Source of the DNA: Alkalibacter sp964582705
GTDB taxonomy: Bacteria; Bacillota; Clostridia; Eubacteriales; Alkalibacteraceae
DNA length: 51,471 bases
Direction: 5' to 3'
Assembly (NCBI GenBank): GCA_964582705.1
Contig: CAZOTE010000007.1
Location: forward strand, 1 to 51,471
A program made the position numbers and the translations under genes. Shown here in pieces: positions 24,513 to 33,256 of the stretch (position 1 is the stretch's first letter; every line of letters begins with the position of its first letter). Below the pieces are notes generated by a model. It worked only from the letters and a program-made list of their open reading frames with translations. It was not told the origin of the DNA and did not search any database.

Positions 24513-24529
24513 GCTCTCTAAAAGAGAGC
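24513..24529 (-). promoter_or_regulatory. Leader hairpin before rpsF, possible S6:S18 site
   Basis: The perfect hairpin GCTCTCT-TTT-AGAGAGC lies between the promoter and the rpsF ribosome site. S6:S18 leaders regulate this operon in many bacteria. I cannot confirm the full conserved motif. Confidence 0.4.
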
Positions 24530-24550
24530 AAGGATGCACGCAGTGTTTCT

Positions 24551-24578
24551 ATTATAACACAACCACATTTTTGTACAA
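24551..24578 (-). promoter_or_regulatory. Candidate promoter of rpsF-ssb-rpsR
   Basis: -10 TATAAT (24556-24551) and a weak -35 TTGTAC (24578-24573) with a 16-base spacer. Confidence 0.55.
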
Positions 24579-24592
24579 CTGTATTTCATAAA

Positions 24593-24778
24593 TTATTTGC
24601 TGCTGCCGATTATTTTTTTTACTCGTTTTTCAAATTTCTCCCTGTCGAGCATCACGATCCTACCGCAACCTGAACATTTTATTTTAATGTCCATCCCTAT
24701 CCTGACGACCGTCCACTGGTTGCTTCCGCAGGGATGATTTTTTTTTGTCTCCACGACATCTCCTAGGTTGATGTCCAT
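24593..24778 (-). CDS. DUF951 family small protein
   Basis: A 61-residue basic protein of the DUF951 (YyzM-like) family. It begins DINLGDVVETKKNHPCGSNQ and has IKCSGCGRIVMLDREKFEKR; the cysteines C17 and CSGC could bind zinc. Function is unknown. In Firmicutes it sits near the origin beside rpsF or mscS-type genes, as here. A GGGAGGAG site precedes the ATG. It lies 28 bases after cvpA and may share its transcript. Confidence 0.85.
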   Translation of the reverse strand: MDINLGDVVETKKNHPCGSNQWTVVRIGMDIKIKCSGCGRIVMLDREKFEKRVKKIIGSSK

Positions 24779-24806
24779 TTCTCAAGCTCCTCCCTCATAA
24801 TCTTAA

Positions 24807-25448
24807 TCAAAAAAACAAATATCCTATATAAAAGTACTGGGCAATATAAGAATTGTTAAGGGCGTTTATAATATTGCTATGATTGAACAGTATAGCCAAT
24901 GAATATATAGAGTTGATGATTATAATATTTACTATTGCACCTTCGATAATACCCATCAAAGCCCCACCTGTTTTATTCATGATGTTCAGAACCGGGAGCT
25001 TTGCTATAAAATCGAAAAATCCCGCTATTACAAAAATAACAAGCCTCACAACAAGAAACACGCCTATGAAACACAAGAGATATAATATCATATCTGCAAG
25101 GGTTGCTGCAAAATCAAAAGCTATGTTCATATTTCCACTTTCTGCAGCAGCATTTTGTATGAAATCTCTGGCTCCCACAGGCAGCTTGTTCAAGTCCAGC
25201 TGTTCTAATCCCTTTGATTCTGAAGAATTCCCTACTCTAAAGTTCTCCGCGATGAAATTATATAAACTATTGTAAATATCTGTATTTTCAGTGACTAGTT
25301 CATATACTCTTTTATATAAACTGGATGCTATTATCAACGAAATCACAAAAGAAAGTATGGAAGCCAGCGCATTAACGAGTCCTCTTTTAAAATCCGCAAT
25401 AACATATAATACAAAAACTCCTATAATCAAAATGTCTATCCAAGACAT
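24807..25448 (-). CDS. cvpA: CvpA family membrane protein
   Basis: A 213-residue protein with four or so transmembrane helices. It opens with SWIDILIIGVFVLYVIADFKRG, the CvpA signature (DxxxxxxxxxxxxxGxxRG), followed by LASILSFVISLIIAS. The family was named after colicin V production in E. coli; its true role is unsettled, with links to cell envelope stress. A strong GAGGGGGG site precedes the ATG. It follows an unknown membrane protein by 20 bases and probably shares its transcript. Confidence 0.8.
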   Translation of the reverse strand: MSWIDILIIGVFVLYVIADFKRGLVNALASILSFVISLIIASSLYKRVYELVTENTDIYNSLYNFIAENFRVGNSSESKGLEQLDLNKLPVGARDFIQNAAAESGNMNIAFDFAATLADMILYLLCFIGVFLVVRLVIFVIAGFFDFIAKLPVLNIMNKTGGALMGIIEGAIVNIIIINSIYSLAILFNHSNIINALNNSYIAQYFYIGYLFF

Positions 25449-25468
25449 CCCTAACCCCCCTCACCGGT

Positions 25469-25987
25469 TCACATATCTGCATATTTTATTTGATTTCTTT
25501 TCTTTTTAATTTTACTTATTTTGTATACTTTCCCAAGATAAGCTCCCATGAAAACCACAAATACGACAAATATAAGGTTAATATTTATCTGAATATATAT
25601 GTTGCTTTCAGGAAATAAATTCATGATTGGGTAAAAAGGTGAGTTCCAAAACAAAATCGGTGCACCCACAAAGTAAAACAAATTGTAATTCTGTACCGCC
25701 GTAAGATTTTCAGACATCGACTGCATACCCTGTGCTCCTATTACATATATAAGTGCAGGCAAAATGCATATTATTCCAAATACTAAGAAATCGGTCTCTC
25801 TGTTTTTAATCCTGCTTTTCCCTAGCATGAATCCTGAAGCAAACCATACTCCCATTGCTAGAAAAGTCATTGCCATCATCATCGGCAGATTTTCTTTTTC
25901 TATGAACGTGTTTAGGGCCGCTACTGTTACATGCATCCCGTTGCCTATAACACCCCACTTTAAAAAAATGCTCGTTTTTTCCTTCAT
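25469..25987 (-). CDS. Unknown membrane protein between parB and cvpA
   Basis: A 172-residue hydrophobic protein that I do not recognise. About four transmembrane segments are visible: MMMAMTFLAMGVWFASGFML (35-54), FLVFGIICILPALIYVIG (about 68-85), a segment near 100-118, and INLIFVVFVVFMGAYLG (about 138-154). The tail is basic (KISKIKKKRNQIK). The N-terminal 30 residues also look membrane-associated. AGGAGG lies ten bases before the ATG. The start is 15 bases from a parS site and 31 bases past the parB stop, so it is likely cotranscribed with parA-parB. No catalytic motif is seen. Confidence 0.75.
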   Translation of the reverse strand: MKEKTSIFLKWGVIGNGMHVTVAALNTFIEKENLPMMMAMTFLAMGVWFASGFMLGKSRIKNRETDFLVFGIICILPALIYVIGAQGMQSMSENLTAVQNYNLFYFVGAPILFWNSPFYPIMNLFPESNIYIQININLIFVVFVVFMGAYLGKVYKISKIKKKRNQIKYADM

Positions 25988-26002
25988 CCATTATCCTCCT
26001 AT

Positions 26003-26018
26003 TGTTTCACGTGAAACA
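26003..26018. other. parS site, immediately after parB
   Basis: A perfect 16-base palindrome TGTTTCACGTGAAACA, identical to the parS consensus for Spo0J/ParB loading. It abuts the parB stop codon. Confidence 0.95.
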
Positions 26019-26870
26019 TCAGTTGGAAAGCCTTTCCGTCAGACGCTCCAAGTCATCGTTGCTATAGTACTCTATTTCTATTTTCCCTTTATTGTTCTTG
26101 CCGCTTATTTTGACTTTTGTTCCTAAATTATTTTGCAATTTTTCCTGCAGATCTTTTAAGAACATCTGCGTCTTGGTATCTAAGGTCTTTTCTGTATTTT
26201 CTTTGTTTTGTTCGTTTTTTAACTTTTGAACACATTTTTCAGCTTCTCTTACGCTCAACTTTTCTTTTAATATCTTTTCTAATAGTCTCTCTCTGTCTAT
26301 TCCATCAACTGAAAGAATGCATCTGCCGTGCCCTGGAGTGATTATCTCATCTACTATCAAGCCTCGAATTTCTTTTGGCAGATTTAGAAGCCTCAAAGTA
26401 TTAGCTATCGAAGTTCTGCTTTTCCCTATCCTCAAGGATATATCCTGTTGCGTCAGATCAAATTTATTCATTAAATCTTTATAAGCAAGAGCTGCTTCAA
26501 TTTCGTTTAAGTCTTCTCTTTGGAGATTCTCAATAAGAGCCAGCTCCATAACGCCTTTGTCTGTAAGTTCTCTAATTACTACCGGAACCTCTTTGATCCC
26601 AGCCATTTTTGCTGCTCTCCATCTCCTTTCTCCTGCAACTATCTTATAGCCATCGTTATAAGCAGTTACTATAATGGGCTGTATAACACCGTGTTCCCTA
26701 ATGGAGTTTGAAAGTTCTTCAAGTTTTTCCTGGTCAAACTTTGTTCTTGGCTGGTTTTTGTTCGGGCATATTCTGTCTATGTCTATGCTCTCGAGGCCTT
26801 GCCTTGCTTGTTCGCTCTCTTCCGGAATCAGTGCTTGCAGACCTTTTCCCAAACCTTTTTTACTTTTCAT
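26019..26870 (-). CDS. parB: Chromosome-partitioning protein ParB (Spo0J)
   Basis: A 283-residue CTP-dependent DNA clamp that loads at parS and recruits condensin. It begins KKGLGKGLQALIPEE. The CTPase/ParB_N domain has the GERRWRAAKMAG box near 80-91, a helix-turn-helix follows (LTQQDISLRIGKSRTSIANT), and the C-terminal dimer domain is after about 220. Its ATG overlaps the parA stop by four bases, giving coupled translation. Two perfect parS sites lie in the locus. The neighbouring Noc is a shorter-range paralogue. Confidence 0.95.
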   Translation of the reverse strand: MKSKKGLGKGLQALIPEESEQARQGLESIDIDRICPNKNQPRTKFDQEKLEELSNSIREHGVIQPIIVTAYNDGYKIVAGERRWRAAKMAGIKEVPVVIRELTDKGVMELALIENLQREDLNEIEAALAYKDLMNKFDLTQQDISLRIGKSRTSIANTLRLLNLPKEIRGLIVDEIITPGHGRCILSVDGIDRERLLEKILKEKLSVREAEKCVQKLKNEQNKENTEKTLDTKTQMFLKDLQEKLQNNLGTKVKISGKNNKGKIEIEYYSNDDLERLTERLSN

Positions 26871-27640
26871 ATCCTATCCCCCTTCCTCTTTATGAACTCT
26901 TTTGCAAATTCGAAGTACGCCTGTGCTCCTTTGGATTTTTCATCATACTCTAGTATAGCCAATCCATGGCTTGGTGCCTCAGCAAGTCGTACATTTCGAG
27001 GGATAACTGTCTTATAAACCTTTTCTCCGAAATAACTGCTTACTTCATCAACTACCTGGAGTGAAAGGTTGGTTCTCCCGTCAAACATAGTCATTATAAT
27101 TCCTTCGATTGACAATTTGTTGTTAAGACCCCTTTTGACGAGGTTTATGGTATTCATGAGCTGGCTCACACCTTCTAAAGCATAATATTCACATTGTATT
27201 GGAACTAAAACGGAATTAGAAGCTGCAAGCGCATTTAACGAAATAAGACCTAAAGAAGGAGGACAATCAATCATTACATAATCGTATATTCCATCAGCAT
27301 TATTCAAAAAAACGCTCATTAAAAGCTCTCTGTTTTTCATAGCTGTCATTTCTATTTCTGCACCGGCTAATTCAGGTTTAGAAGGCACTAAATCAAGGTT
27401 TTTAAACCTTGTTTTTATGCAAACTTCATTTAAATCAGACCCGTTTACCATCCCGTCATAGAGGCTAAACTCTAGAGATTCTTTGTCTATGCCGAACCCA
27501 CTGGTAGTATTGCCTTGGGGGTCCGCATCCACCACCAGGACTCTCTTCCCAAGTTGCGCGATATAAGTACTAAGGTTAATGTTGGTGGTCGTCTTACCCA
27601 CTCCGCCTTTTTGATTGAAAACCGATATTATCTTAGTCAT
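26867..27640 (-). CDS. parA: Chromosome-partitioning ATPase ParA (Soj)
   Basis: A 257-residue ATPase with the deviant Walker A KGGVGKTTTNINLS, the second motif VVDADPQGNTTSGFG and the Walker B YVMIDCPPSLG. In Firmicutes Soj works with Spo0J in origin segregation and controls DnaA activity. It is the first gene of parA-parB, with a GGAGGG site, a consensus-like promoter and a parS just upstream. Length and motifs are normal. Confidence 0.96.
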   Translation of the reverse strand: MTKIISVFNQKGGVGKTTTNINLSTYIAQLGKRVLVVDADPQGNTTSGFGIDKESLEFSLYDGMVNGSDLNEVCIKTRFKNLDLVPSKPELAGAEIEMTAMKNRELLMSVFLNNADGIYDYVMIDCPPSLGLISLNALAASNSVLVPIQCEYYALEGVSQLMNTINLVKRGLNNKLSIEGIIMTMFDGRTNLSLQVVDEVSSYFGEKVYKTVIPRNVRLAEAPSHGLAILEYDEKSKGAQAYFEFAKEFIKRKGDRI

Positions 27641-27667
27641 TATTACCCTCCACTAATTCATATTACT

Positions 27668-27695
27668 ATTTTAACACTTATCTCTATAATATCAA
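27668..27695 (-). promoter_or_regulatory. Promoter of parA-parB
   Basis: -35 TTGATA (27695-27690), 16-base spacer, -10 TAAAAT (27673-27668). A parS site begins 12 bases upstream of the -35, so ParB binding could affect transcription. Confidence 0.6.
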
Positions 27696-27707
27696 TGATG
27701 TTTTAAA

Positions 27708-27723
27708 TGTTTCACGTGAAACA
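27708..27723. other. parS site between noc and parA
   Basis: A second perfect TGTTTCACGTGAAACA palindrome, between the noc terminator and the parA promoter. Confidence 0.95.
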
Positions 27724-27733
27724 TTTAAAAAAA

Positions 27734-27780
27734 GCTCTCACTGATTACAGGTTGTTTTAAAAGCCTGTTTAAGTGAGAGC
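27734..27780 (-). terminator. Terminator of noc
   Basis: Outer stem GCTCTCACT / AGTGAGAGC and inner stem ACAGG / CCTGT, followed by T7 on the minus strand, four bases after the noc stop. Confidence 0.88.
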
Positions 27781-27784
27781 CTTT

Positions 27785-28594
27785 TTATCTGTTTTTCTTT
27801 ATTTTAATTTTAACCTCTAAGTATTCGTCTTGATCGTTTTCAACGTATGAAGCATCTATTCCAGTCTTTAAAATATCTTCAAAAGCTTTCTTAATAGTAT
27901 TGGTATATATCCTCATATTTATAAAACTCTTTACTCTAGCTTTCTTTTCATGTGTGATAGGTTCGTCAAAATTGTTAATTAAGATCTCGTCTCTTATTTT
28001 TTCAATAAGTTCTTCAGTTTTCTTTACGTTTAAATCAGATGAGATGATTTTCTTCAAAGCCATCAGCTGAAGTTCTTCATCTGGAATTTTCAAAAGAGCT
28101 CTTGCATGTCGTTCAGAAAGTTCATTGTTGAATATCATCTCTCTCACTGTTGGATCCAGCCTTAATAATCGCAATTTATTAGCTATCGTAGACTGATTTT
28201 TCCCCACCTTTTTTGCAATCTGTTCCTGAGTCATTCCATGTAAACTTATGAGCTGCTGGTAGCTTTCCGCTTCTTCTATGAAATCGAGATCCTCCCTTTG
28301 GATATTCTCGATTAATGCTATCGTAGCAGAATCTACGTCTACTATATCGCTTACAATAACCGGTATTTCTTTTAGACCTGCCAGTTTTGACGCCCGGAGG
28401 CGTCTCTCTCCCGCAATTAATTCATAGCTTTTATCACTGAATTTCCTCACAGATATCGGTTGCAATACTCCGTAACTCTTTATTGATATCGCAAGCTCTT
28501 CTAAAGAAGCGTTTGAAAAGCGTGTCCTCGGTTGATATGGATTAGGCCTAATGCAATCTATGTCAACATATTGAATCTTCATACCGTCACTCAT
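27785..28594 (-). CDS. noc: Nucleoid occlusion protein Noc (ParB paralogue)
   Basis: A 269-residue ParB-family protein. The ParB_N domain has RPNPYQPRTRF and GERRLRASKLAG, and the helix-turn-helix is MTQEQIAKKVGKNQSTIANK. The place between rsmG and parA is that of noc in Bacillus and clostridia, where Noc binds its own sites and keeps FtsZ off the nucleoid. Bacillus Noc has an N-terminal amphipathic membrane-binding helix; the short N-terminus here, starting MSDGMKIQYVDIDC, shows none clearly. Assignment as Noc rather than a second Spo0J therefore rests on location and divergence. An AGGAGG-like site precedes the ATG by six bases. Confidence 0.82.
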   Translation of the reverse strand: MSDGMKIQYVDIDCIRPNPYQPRTRFSNASLEELAISIKSYGVLQPISVRKFSDKSYELIAGERRLRASKLAGLKEIPVIVSDIVDVDSATIALIENIQREDLDFIEEAESYQQLISLHGMTQEQIAKKVGKNQSTIANKLRLLRLDPTVREMIFNNELSERHARALLKIPDEELQLMALKKIISSDLNVKKTEELIEKIRDEILINNFDEPITHEKKARVKSFINMRIYTNTIKKAFEDILKTGIDASYVENDQDEYLEVKIKIKKNR

Positions 28595-28608
28595 CGAATT
28601 CCTCCAGT

Positions 28609-29319
28609 TTATAATGGTTTTTTGCTGGGAACACCCTGCCTTCTAGGATACTTTAGAGGTGTTTTTTTAATTTTTTTACATATGACCAGGTATCTTACGA
28701 TATCTTCATAAGGCATCATAATTTTACTGATGCTATCCACCTTGCCCCCTAAAACTTCTACAGCTTTTTTTGCATCTTCCAACTCTTCCTGATATTTAGG
28801 ACCTTTTGAGGCTATGAATTTTCCTCCCAGCCTTGTTAGCGGCAGACAATATTCACTGAGAACATTCATAGGTGCAACTGCTCTTGAAAAAACTAAATCA
28901 TATTTCTCTCTGTGTTCATTAGCTCTACCAACATCTTCTGCCCTGCTGTGAACAAATTCAACGTTCTCTATACCTAGTTTTATGCAAGCCGCTTCAATAA
29001 ATTTCAGCTTCTTTTCTGTTGAGTCTATAAAAGTCATTTCCCACTTTGGATGAACTATTTTCAATGGAATCCCGGGAAAACCACCCCCGGTTCCCATATC
29101 TGCCACTAACATCTCTTCCTGACTATTATCATACATAAATATAGAATCTAAGAAGTGCTTTGTAATAAACTCGTTTTCTTCTTCTATTGCTGTGAGATTA
29201 AATTTTTTATTTGCTTCCAAAACAAGATTCATGTATTCCATCAATGAAAAGATTTGTTCATCTGTTAGATTAAAGCCCTTTTCCTTTAATCCTATATAGA
29301 GCAACTGTCTAGATTCCAT
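28609..29319 (-). CDS. rsmG: 16S rRNA (guanine527-N7)-methyltransferase
   Basis: A 236-residue SAM-dependent methyltransferase (GidB) that makes m7G527 in 16S rRNA. The N-terminal helices (MESRQLLYIGLKEKGF) lead to the SAM motif VADMGTGGGFPGIPLKIVHP. I start at the ATG at 29319, which overlaps the mnmG stop by 11 bases, as relatives start here. A longer reading frame upstream lies inside mnmG. AGAAAGGAAA is somewhat far from this ATG. It lies in mnmE-mnmG-rsmG-noc. Confidence 0.94.
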   Translation of the reverse strand: MESRQLLYIGLKEKGFNLTDEQIFSLMEYMNLVLEANKKFNLTAIEEENEFITKHFLDSIFMYDNSQEEMLVADMGTGGGFPGIPLKIVHPKWEMTFIDSTEKKLKFIEAACIKLGIENVEFVHSRAEDVGRANEHREKYDLVFSRAVAPMNVLSEYCLPLTRLGGKFIASKGPKYQEELEDAKKAVEVLGGKVDSISKIMMPYEDIVRYLVICKKIKKTPLKYPRRQGVPSKKPL

Positions 29320-31207
29320 TATTTTTTGTAGTTTCCTTTCTATTGTAGTTTTCCATATACACCAACAGAACTGAAATGTCTGCAGGAGATACTCCTGAAA
29401 TTCTCGATGCATGACCTATTGACACCGGTCTAATTTTTCCAAGCTTTTGCCTAGCTTCCAAACGCAAACCGCTTATATTGTCATATTTTATATTATCAGG
29501 TATTTTTTTCTTCTCCAGCTTTTTAAATTGCTCAACTTGGTTTAACTGTTTTTTTATGTAGCCTTCGTATTTTATCTGTATTTCCACCTGTTCATATACA
29601 TTTTCTGGCATTTCAGGTCTTTTTGGATCTAAAACACTAAGCTCTAAATAGCTTATTTCGGGTCTTTTTATCAATTCATAAAGGGAAATGCCCTGATTTG
29701 AAAAAGAACTGTTTTTTCCCTGTAAAAACGCCTCTAATTCACTCGAAGGTTTCAAAGTTATATTTTTAAGCCTTTCAATTTCTTCAGATATCATATTTTT
29801 CTTATTCTTATATTTTTCAAATCGTATGTCATCAATGAGCCCTACTTCTCTTCCTAATTCCGTCAAGCGTAGATCTGCATTATCTTGCCTGAGTATCAAT
29901 CTGTACTCTGCTCTGGATGTCATCATCCTATATGGCTCCAGAGTTCCCTTCGTCACTATGTCGTCAATCAACACTCCAATGTATGCCTGTGACCTGTCCA
30001 AAATTAAAGGCTCTTTATCTTTAAGCTTCAATGAAGCATTTATCCCTGCTACTAAACCTTGAGCAGCAGCTTCTTCATACCCACTCGTTCCATTTATCTG
30101 TCCTGCGAAAAATAACCCCTCAATTTCTTTGTATTCAAGAGACGGCCACAGCTGTAACGGATCTATATTGTCGTACTCAATGGCATATGCCGATCTCATG
30201 ATTTCTACATTTTCCATTCCTTCCACCGTGCGCAACATTTTAAGTTGAACATCTTCCGGCAGGCTTGAAGACATACCTTGAACATATAGCTCCTCTGTAT
30301 CCCTTCCTTCCGGTTCAATGAAAATCTGATGCTTTGGCTTATCCGAAAACCTCACAACTTTGTCTTCTATTGAAGGACAGTATCTTGGTCCTACACCGGT
30401 TATGTTTCCACTATAAAGAGGGGATAAATGGAGATTATCTCTGATGACCTCATGGGTTTTTTCATTCGTATAAGTCAAGTAACAAGGAACTTGGTTGATG
30501 TTTATGCTGTCTGTTTCAAACGAAAAAGGGATAATCCTATCATCGCCTTCTTGAATTGTCATCTTATGAAAATCAACGCTTTTTCTATCAACTCTTGCAG
30601 GTGTTCCTGTCTTAAACCTCAAAAGCTTAATTCCATTATTCATCAAACTGCCCGAGAGATCATTTGCCCCGAAGAGACCGTTTGGTCCTCCATCATAGCT
30701 TACATCTCCAATTATTATTCTAGATTTCAAATAAGTTCCCGTAGCCATTATGATGCATCTTGCCTGGAAGACAGCCCCTGTTTTAGTGACTACATTTTTG
30801 ACTATCCCATTATCGACACCCAAACCAACTGCTTCATGCTGCTTTATATATAGGTTATCTTGTTGCTCCAGAGTTTTTTTCATCTCCTGCTGGTATTTCA
30901 ATTTATCTGCCTGTGCTCTCAAGGAGTGCACCGCTGGTCCTTTCGCAGTGTTGAGCATCTTGCACTGTATCATCGTCTTGTCAATATTCTTGCCCATCTG
31001 GCCACCCAATGCATCAAGCTCTCTAACCAAATGACCCTTGCCTGTACCACCTATGGATGGATTGCAAGGCATCAATGCTATAGAGTCGAGATTCATTGTA
31101 AGAAGCAATGTCTTATGTCCCAACCTGGCAGCCGCCAGGGCGCTTTCACATCCAGCATGTCCTCCTCCAACTACTATTATATCGTAAATTCCTGCTTTAT
31201 AACTCAA
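29309..31207 (-). CDS. mnmG: tRNA uridine-5-carboxymethylaminomethyl modification enzyme MnmG
   Basis: A 632-residue FAD enzyme that, with MnmE, modifies the wobble uridine of several tRNAs. The N-terminus YDIIVVGGGHAGCESALAAA is the FAD fold, followed by the conserved PCNPSIGGTGKGHLVRE. The start is the TTG at 31207, six bases after AGGT and encoding MSYKAGIYD, which fits the family N-terminus. An upstream in-frame TTG at 31231 overlaps mnmE. It begins nine bases after the mnmE stop, consistent with co-expression of the two partners. Confidence 0.95.
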   Translation of the reverse strand: MSYKAGIYDIIVVGGGHAGCESALAAARLGHKTLLLTMNLDSIALMPCNPSIGGTGKGHLVRELDALGGQMGKNIDKTMIQCKMLNTAKGPAVHSLRAQADKLKYQQEMKKTLEQQDNLYIKQHEAVGLGVDNGIVKNVVTKTGAVFQARCIIMATGTYLKSRIIIGDVSYDGGPNGLFGANDLSGSLMNNGIKLLRFKTGTPARVDRKSVDFHKMTIQEGDDRIIPFSFETDSININQVPCYLTYTNEKTHEVIRDNLHLSPLYSGNITGVGPRYCPSIEDKVVRFSDKPKHQIFIEPEGRDTEELYVQGMSSSLPEDVQLKMLRTVEGMENVEIMRSAYAIEYDNIDPLQLWPSLEYKEIEGLFFAGQINGTSGYEEAAAQGLVAGINASLKLKDKEPLILDRSQAYIGVLIDDIVTKGTLEPYRMMTSRAEYRLILRQDNADLRLTELGREVGLIDDIRFEKYKNKKNMISEEIERLKNITLKPSSELEAFLQGKNSSFSNQGISLYELIKRPEISYLELSVLDPKRPEMPENVYEQVEIQIKYEGYIKKQLNQVEQFKKLEKKKIPDNIKYDNISGLRLEARQKLGKIRPVSIGHASRISGVSPADISVLLVYMENYNRKETTKNNGI

Positions 31208-31215
31208 CTCTATAC

Positions 31216-32598
31216 CTACTTTCCTATGCAAAATTTGCTGAAAATTTCGTCTACTATGTCTTCTGTAACTGTTTCGCCTATTATCTTGCCCAGCTTATCC
31301 CAAGCATTCTTTATATCTACAGATATCATCTCTACAGGCAGGCCTGAATCGAGTCCCTCAAGACAGTCATTTAAAGACTGAGAAGAATCCTGAAGCAAGT
31401 TTATATGCCTAATGTTCGATACCATTTCGTATGCATCCGAATCCATCCCGGCATCGCTTACCTCATCATAAATCTTATTCTTCAGTTCCTCAATTCCCAA
31501 CTCTTTGAGAATTGAAATTTCAACAACTTCCATATGTGATTTATTCCTTACATCTTCTTTGTTTACTTTTAGTTCCCTATCTATTTTATTTATAGCCACC
31601 AAACCTTTTTTATCCTTAACCAATTGTAACAGAGCCAAATCCTCTTCGTCCATTCCCCTTTCACCATCCAGTAAAAGAAGTACGAAGTCACTTTCAGATA
31701 ATATCTCTTTTGTTTTATTTATGCCCAGCTTTTCAATCAAATTTTCAGTTTCTCGTATCCCTGCAGTATCGATTATCTTTAAAGGTATTCCTTTAATATT
31801 TATGTATTCCTCTATTGTATCTCTTGTTGTTCCTTCAAATTCAGTTACTATCGCTCTTTCCTCTCCTAGAAGAGCGTTTAAAAGTGAAGATTTACCTACA
31901 TTTGGCTTTCCAATTATGGCTGTCTTTATACCTTCTCTTATTATTCTTCCGTTCTTTGAGGCTTGTATCAATTTGTCTATCTTAAATTTAATATCATTTG
32001 ATTTTTGGCTTATCAACTTAAATGACATCTCTTCGATATCATATTCAGGATAATCTATACTCGCTTCAATATGTGCCAGTATCTCAATTAAATCATTTCT
32101 AATTTCTTTAACTTTCTTAGATAATCTTCCCTCCAGCTGCTTAACCGACATTTGAAGACTTCTATCAGTCTTGGAGTTTATTACGTCTATTACCGCTTCA
32201 GCTTGTGTTAGATCTATCCTACCGTTTAAAAAAGCCCTTTTGGTAAACTCTCCAGGTTCTGCCATTCTGGCTCCTTTTGTCAAAGCCAGCTCTAAAATCT
32301 TTCTTACCGGGATTATTCCTCCGTGGCAGCTTATCTCTATTACATCTTCCTTGGTATAAGTATTTGGTGCGAGCATTTTTGATACTAAGACTTCGTCTAC
32401 AATCTGTCCTTTTTCGTCTACAATATGACCGTAAATTATGCTCCTGTTTTTATAATCGTCAAAATCAACTTTTGACTTTGTCACGAATATTTTCTTAATT
32501 ACTTCCACAGATTTATCCCCGGTCATTCTAACCATTCCAATGCCTGAAAAGCCTACCGGCGTAGATATTGCGGCTATGGTATCTTCCAAATAATTCAT
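31216..32598 (-). CDS. mnmE: tRNA modification GTPase MnmE
   Basis: A 460-residue GTPase, partner of MnmG. The N-terminal tetrahydrofolate-like domain starts NYLEDTIAAISTPVG. The G domain has GKPNVGKSSLLNALL, DTAGIRET and NKID. The C-terminus FCIGK carries the cysteine needed for modification. Full length. GTP hydrolysis is potassium-stimulated in this family. It lies between jag and mnmG in the standard order, behind AGGAGTG. Confidence 0.96.
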   Translation of the reverse strand: MNYLEDTIAAISTPVGFSGIGMVRMTGDKSVEVIKKIFVTKSKVDFDDYKNRSIIYGHIVDEKGQIVDEVLVSKMLAPNTYTKEDVIEISCHGGIIPVRKILELALTKGARMAEPGEFTKRAFLNGRIDLTQAEAVIDVINSKTDRSLQMSVKQLEGRLSKKVKEIRNDLIEILAHIEASIDYPEYDIEEMSFKLISQKSNDIKFKIDKLIQASKNGRIIREGIKTAIIGKPNVGKSSLLNALLGEERAIVTEFEGTTRDTIEEYINIKGIPLKIIDTAGIRETENLIEKLGINKTKEILSESDFVLLLLDGERGMDEEDLALLQLVKDKKGLVAINKIDRELKVNKEDVRNKSHMEVVEISILKELGIEELKNKIYDEVSDAGMDSDAYEMVSNIRHINLLQDSSQSLNDCLEGLDSGLPVEMISVDIKNAWDKLGKIIGETVTEDIVDEIFSKFCIGK

Positions 32599-32617
32599 CT
32601 TTTCACTCCTAATATTA

Positions 32618-32641
32618 AAGACCAGCCTTTTAGCTGGTCTT
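32618..32641 (-). terminator. Hairpin at the jag stop codon
   Basis: AAGACCAGC-TAAAAG-GCTGGTCTT, with the jag TAA in the loop, followed by TTTAATATT. The T run is weak. It may be a partial terminator or an RNA-stabilising hairpin between jag and mnmE. Confidence 0.5.
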
Positions 32642-33256
32642 CTTTGAATCGATAACTACTTTTCTAAAAGGTTCCTCACCTTCACTATACGTATAAACTA
32701 CTTCATGATTCTGAAGAGTTGAATGTATGATTCTTCTTTCATACGGATTCATAGGCTCTAAAACTACTTTTAAATTGTTTTTTTCAACTTTTTTTGCTAA
32801 TTTAAAAGCTAAATCTTTTAAAGTATCTTCTCTTTTTTCTCTGTAGTTTTCAGTATCTATTACTACTCTTATATATTCATCAGAACTTTTATTTACAACT
32901 AAGCTAGTAAGGTACTGAATAGAATCCAGTGTTTGGCCTCTTCTTCCTATAAGAATACCCATATCTTCGCCCTCAAGGGTGATGTTTAAATTTCGTTGAT
33001 TAAGTTCAATCCTACATGTTGCCTCAATACCGAATTTTTCAAAAATTTGCTCCAAAAACATTTTGGCGTTTTCAATGAAATCATCTTTCATGGTAACTTC
33101 GACCTTGGCGTTTTTAACTCCAAAAATCCCCATTATTCCATTTGAAGGCAGCTCAAGCACCTTTGTTTCTACCTGCTCTCTGGTGGCGTTTAGTTCTTTT
33201 AGCGCATTATTTATTGCTTCTTCTATTGACTTGCCTTTGGCAACCACCGTTTTCAT
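32630..33256 (-). CDS. jag: KH/R3H RNA-binding protein Jag (KhpB)
   Basis: A 208-residue RNA-binding protein. The Jag_N domain (1-50, KGKSIEEAINNALKELNA) is followed by a KH domain with the loop ILIGRRGQTLDSIQYL and a C-terminal R3H domain (NPYERRIIHSTLQ). In Firmicutes Jag, also called EloR or KhpB, works with KhpA in control of cell-wall elongation and as a global RNA binder. The ATG abuts the yidC stop and lies behind a strong GGGGGAG site, as in the usual yidC-jag pair. Confidence 0.95.
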   Translation of the reverse strand: MKTVVAKGKSIEEAINNALKELNATREQVETKVLELPSNGIMGIFGVKNAKVEVTMKDDFIENAKMFLEQIFEKFGIEATCRIELNQRNLNITLEGEDMGILIGRRGQTLDSIQYLTSLVVNKSSDEYIRVVIDTENYREKREDTLKDLAFKLAKKVEKNNLKVVLEPMNPYERRIIHSTLQNHEVVYTYSEGEEPFRKVVIDSKKTS

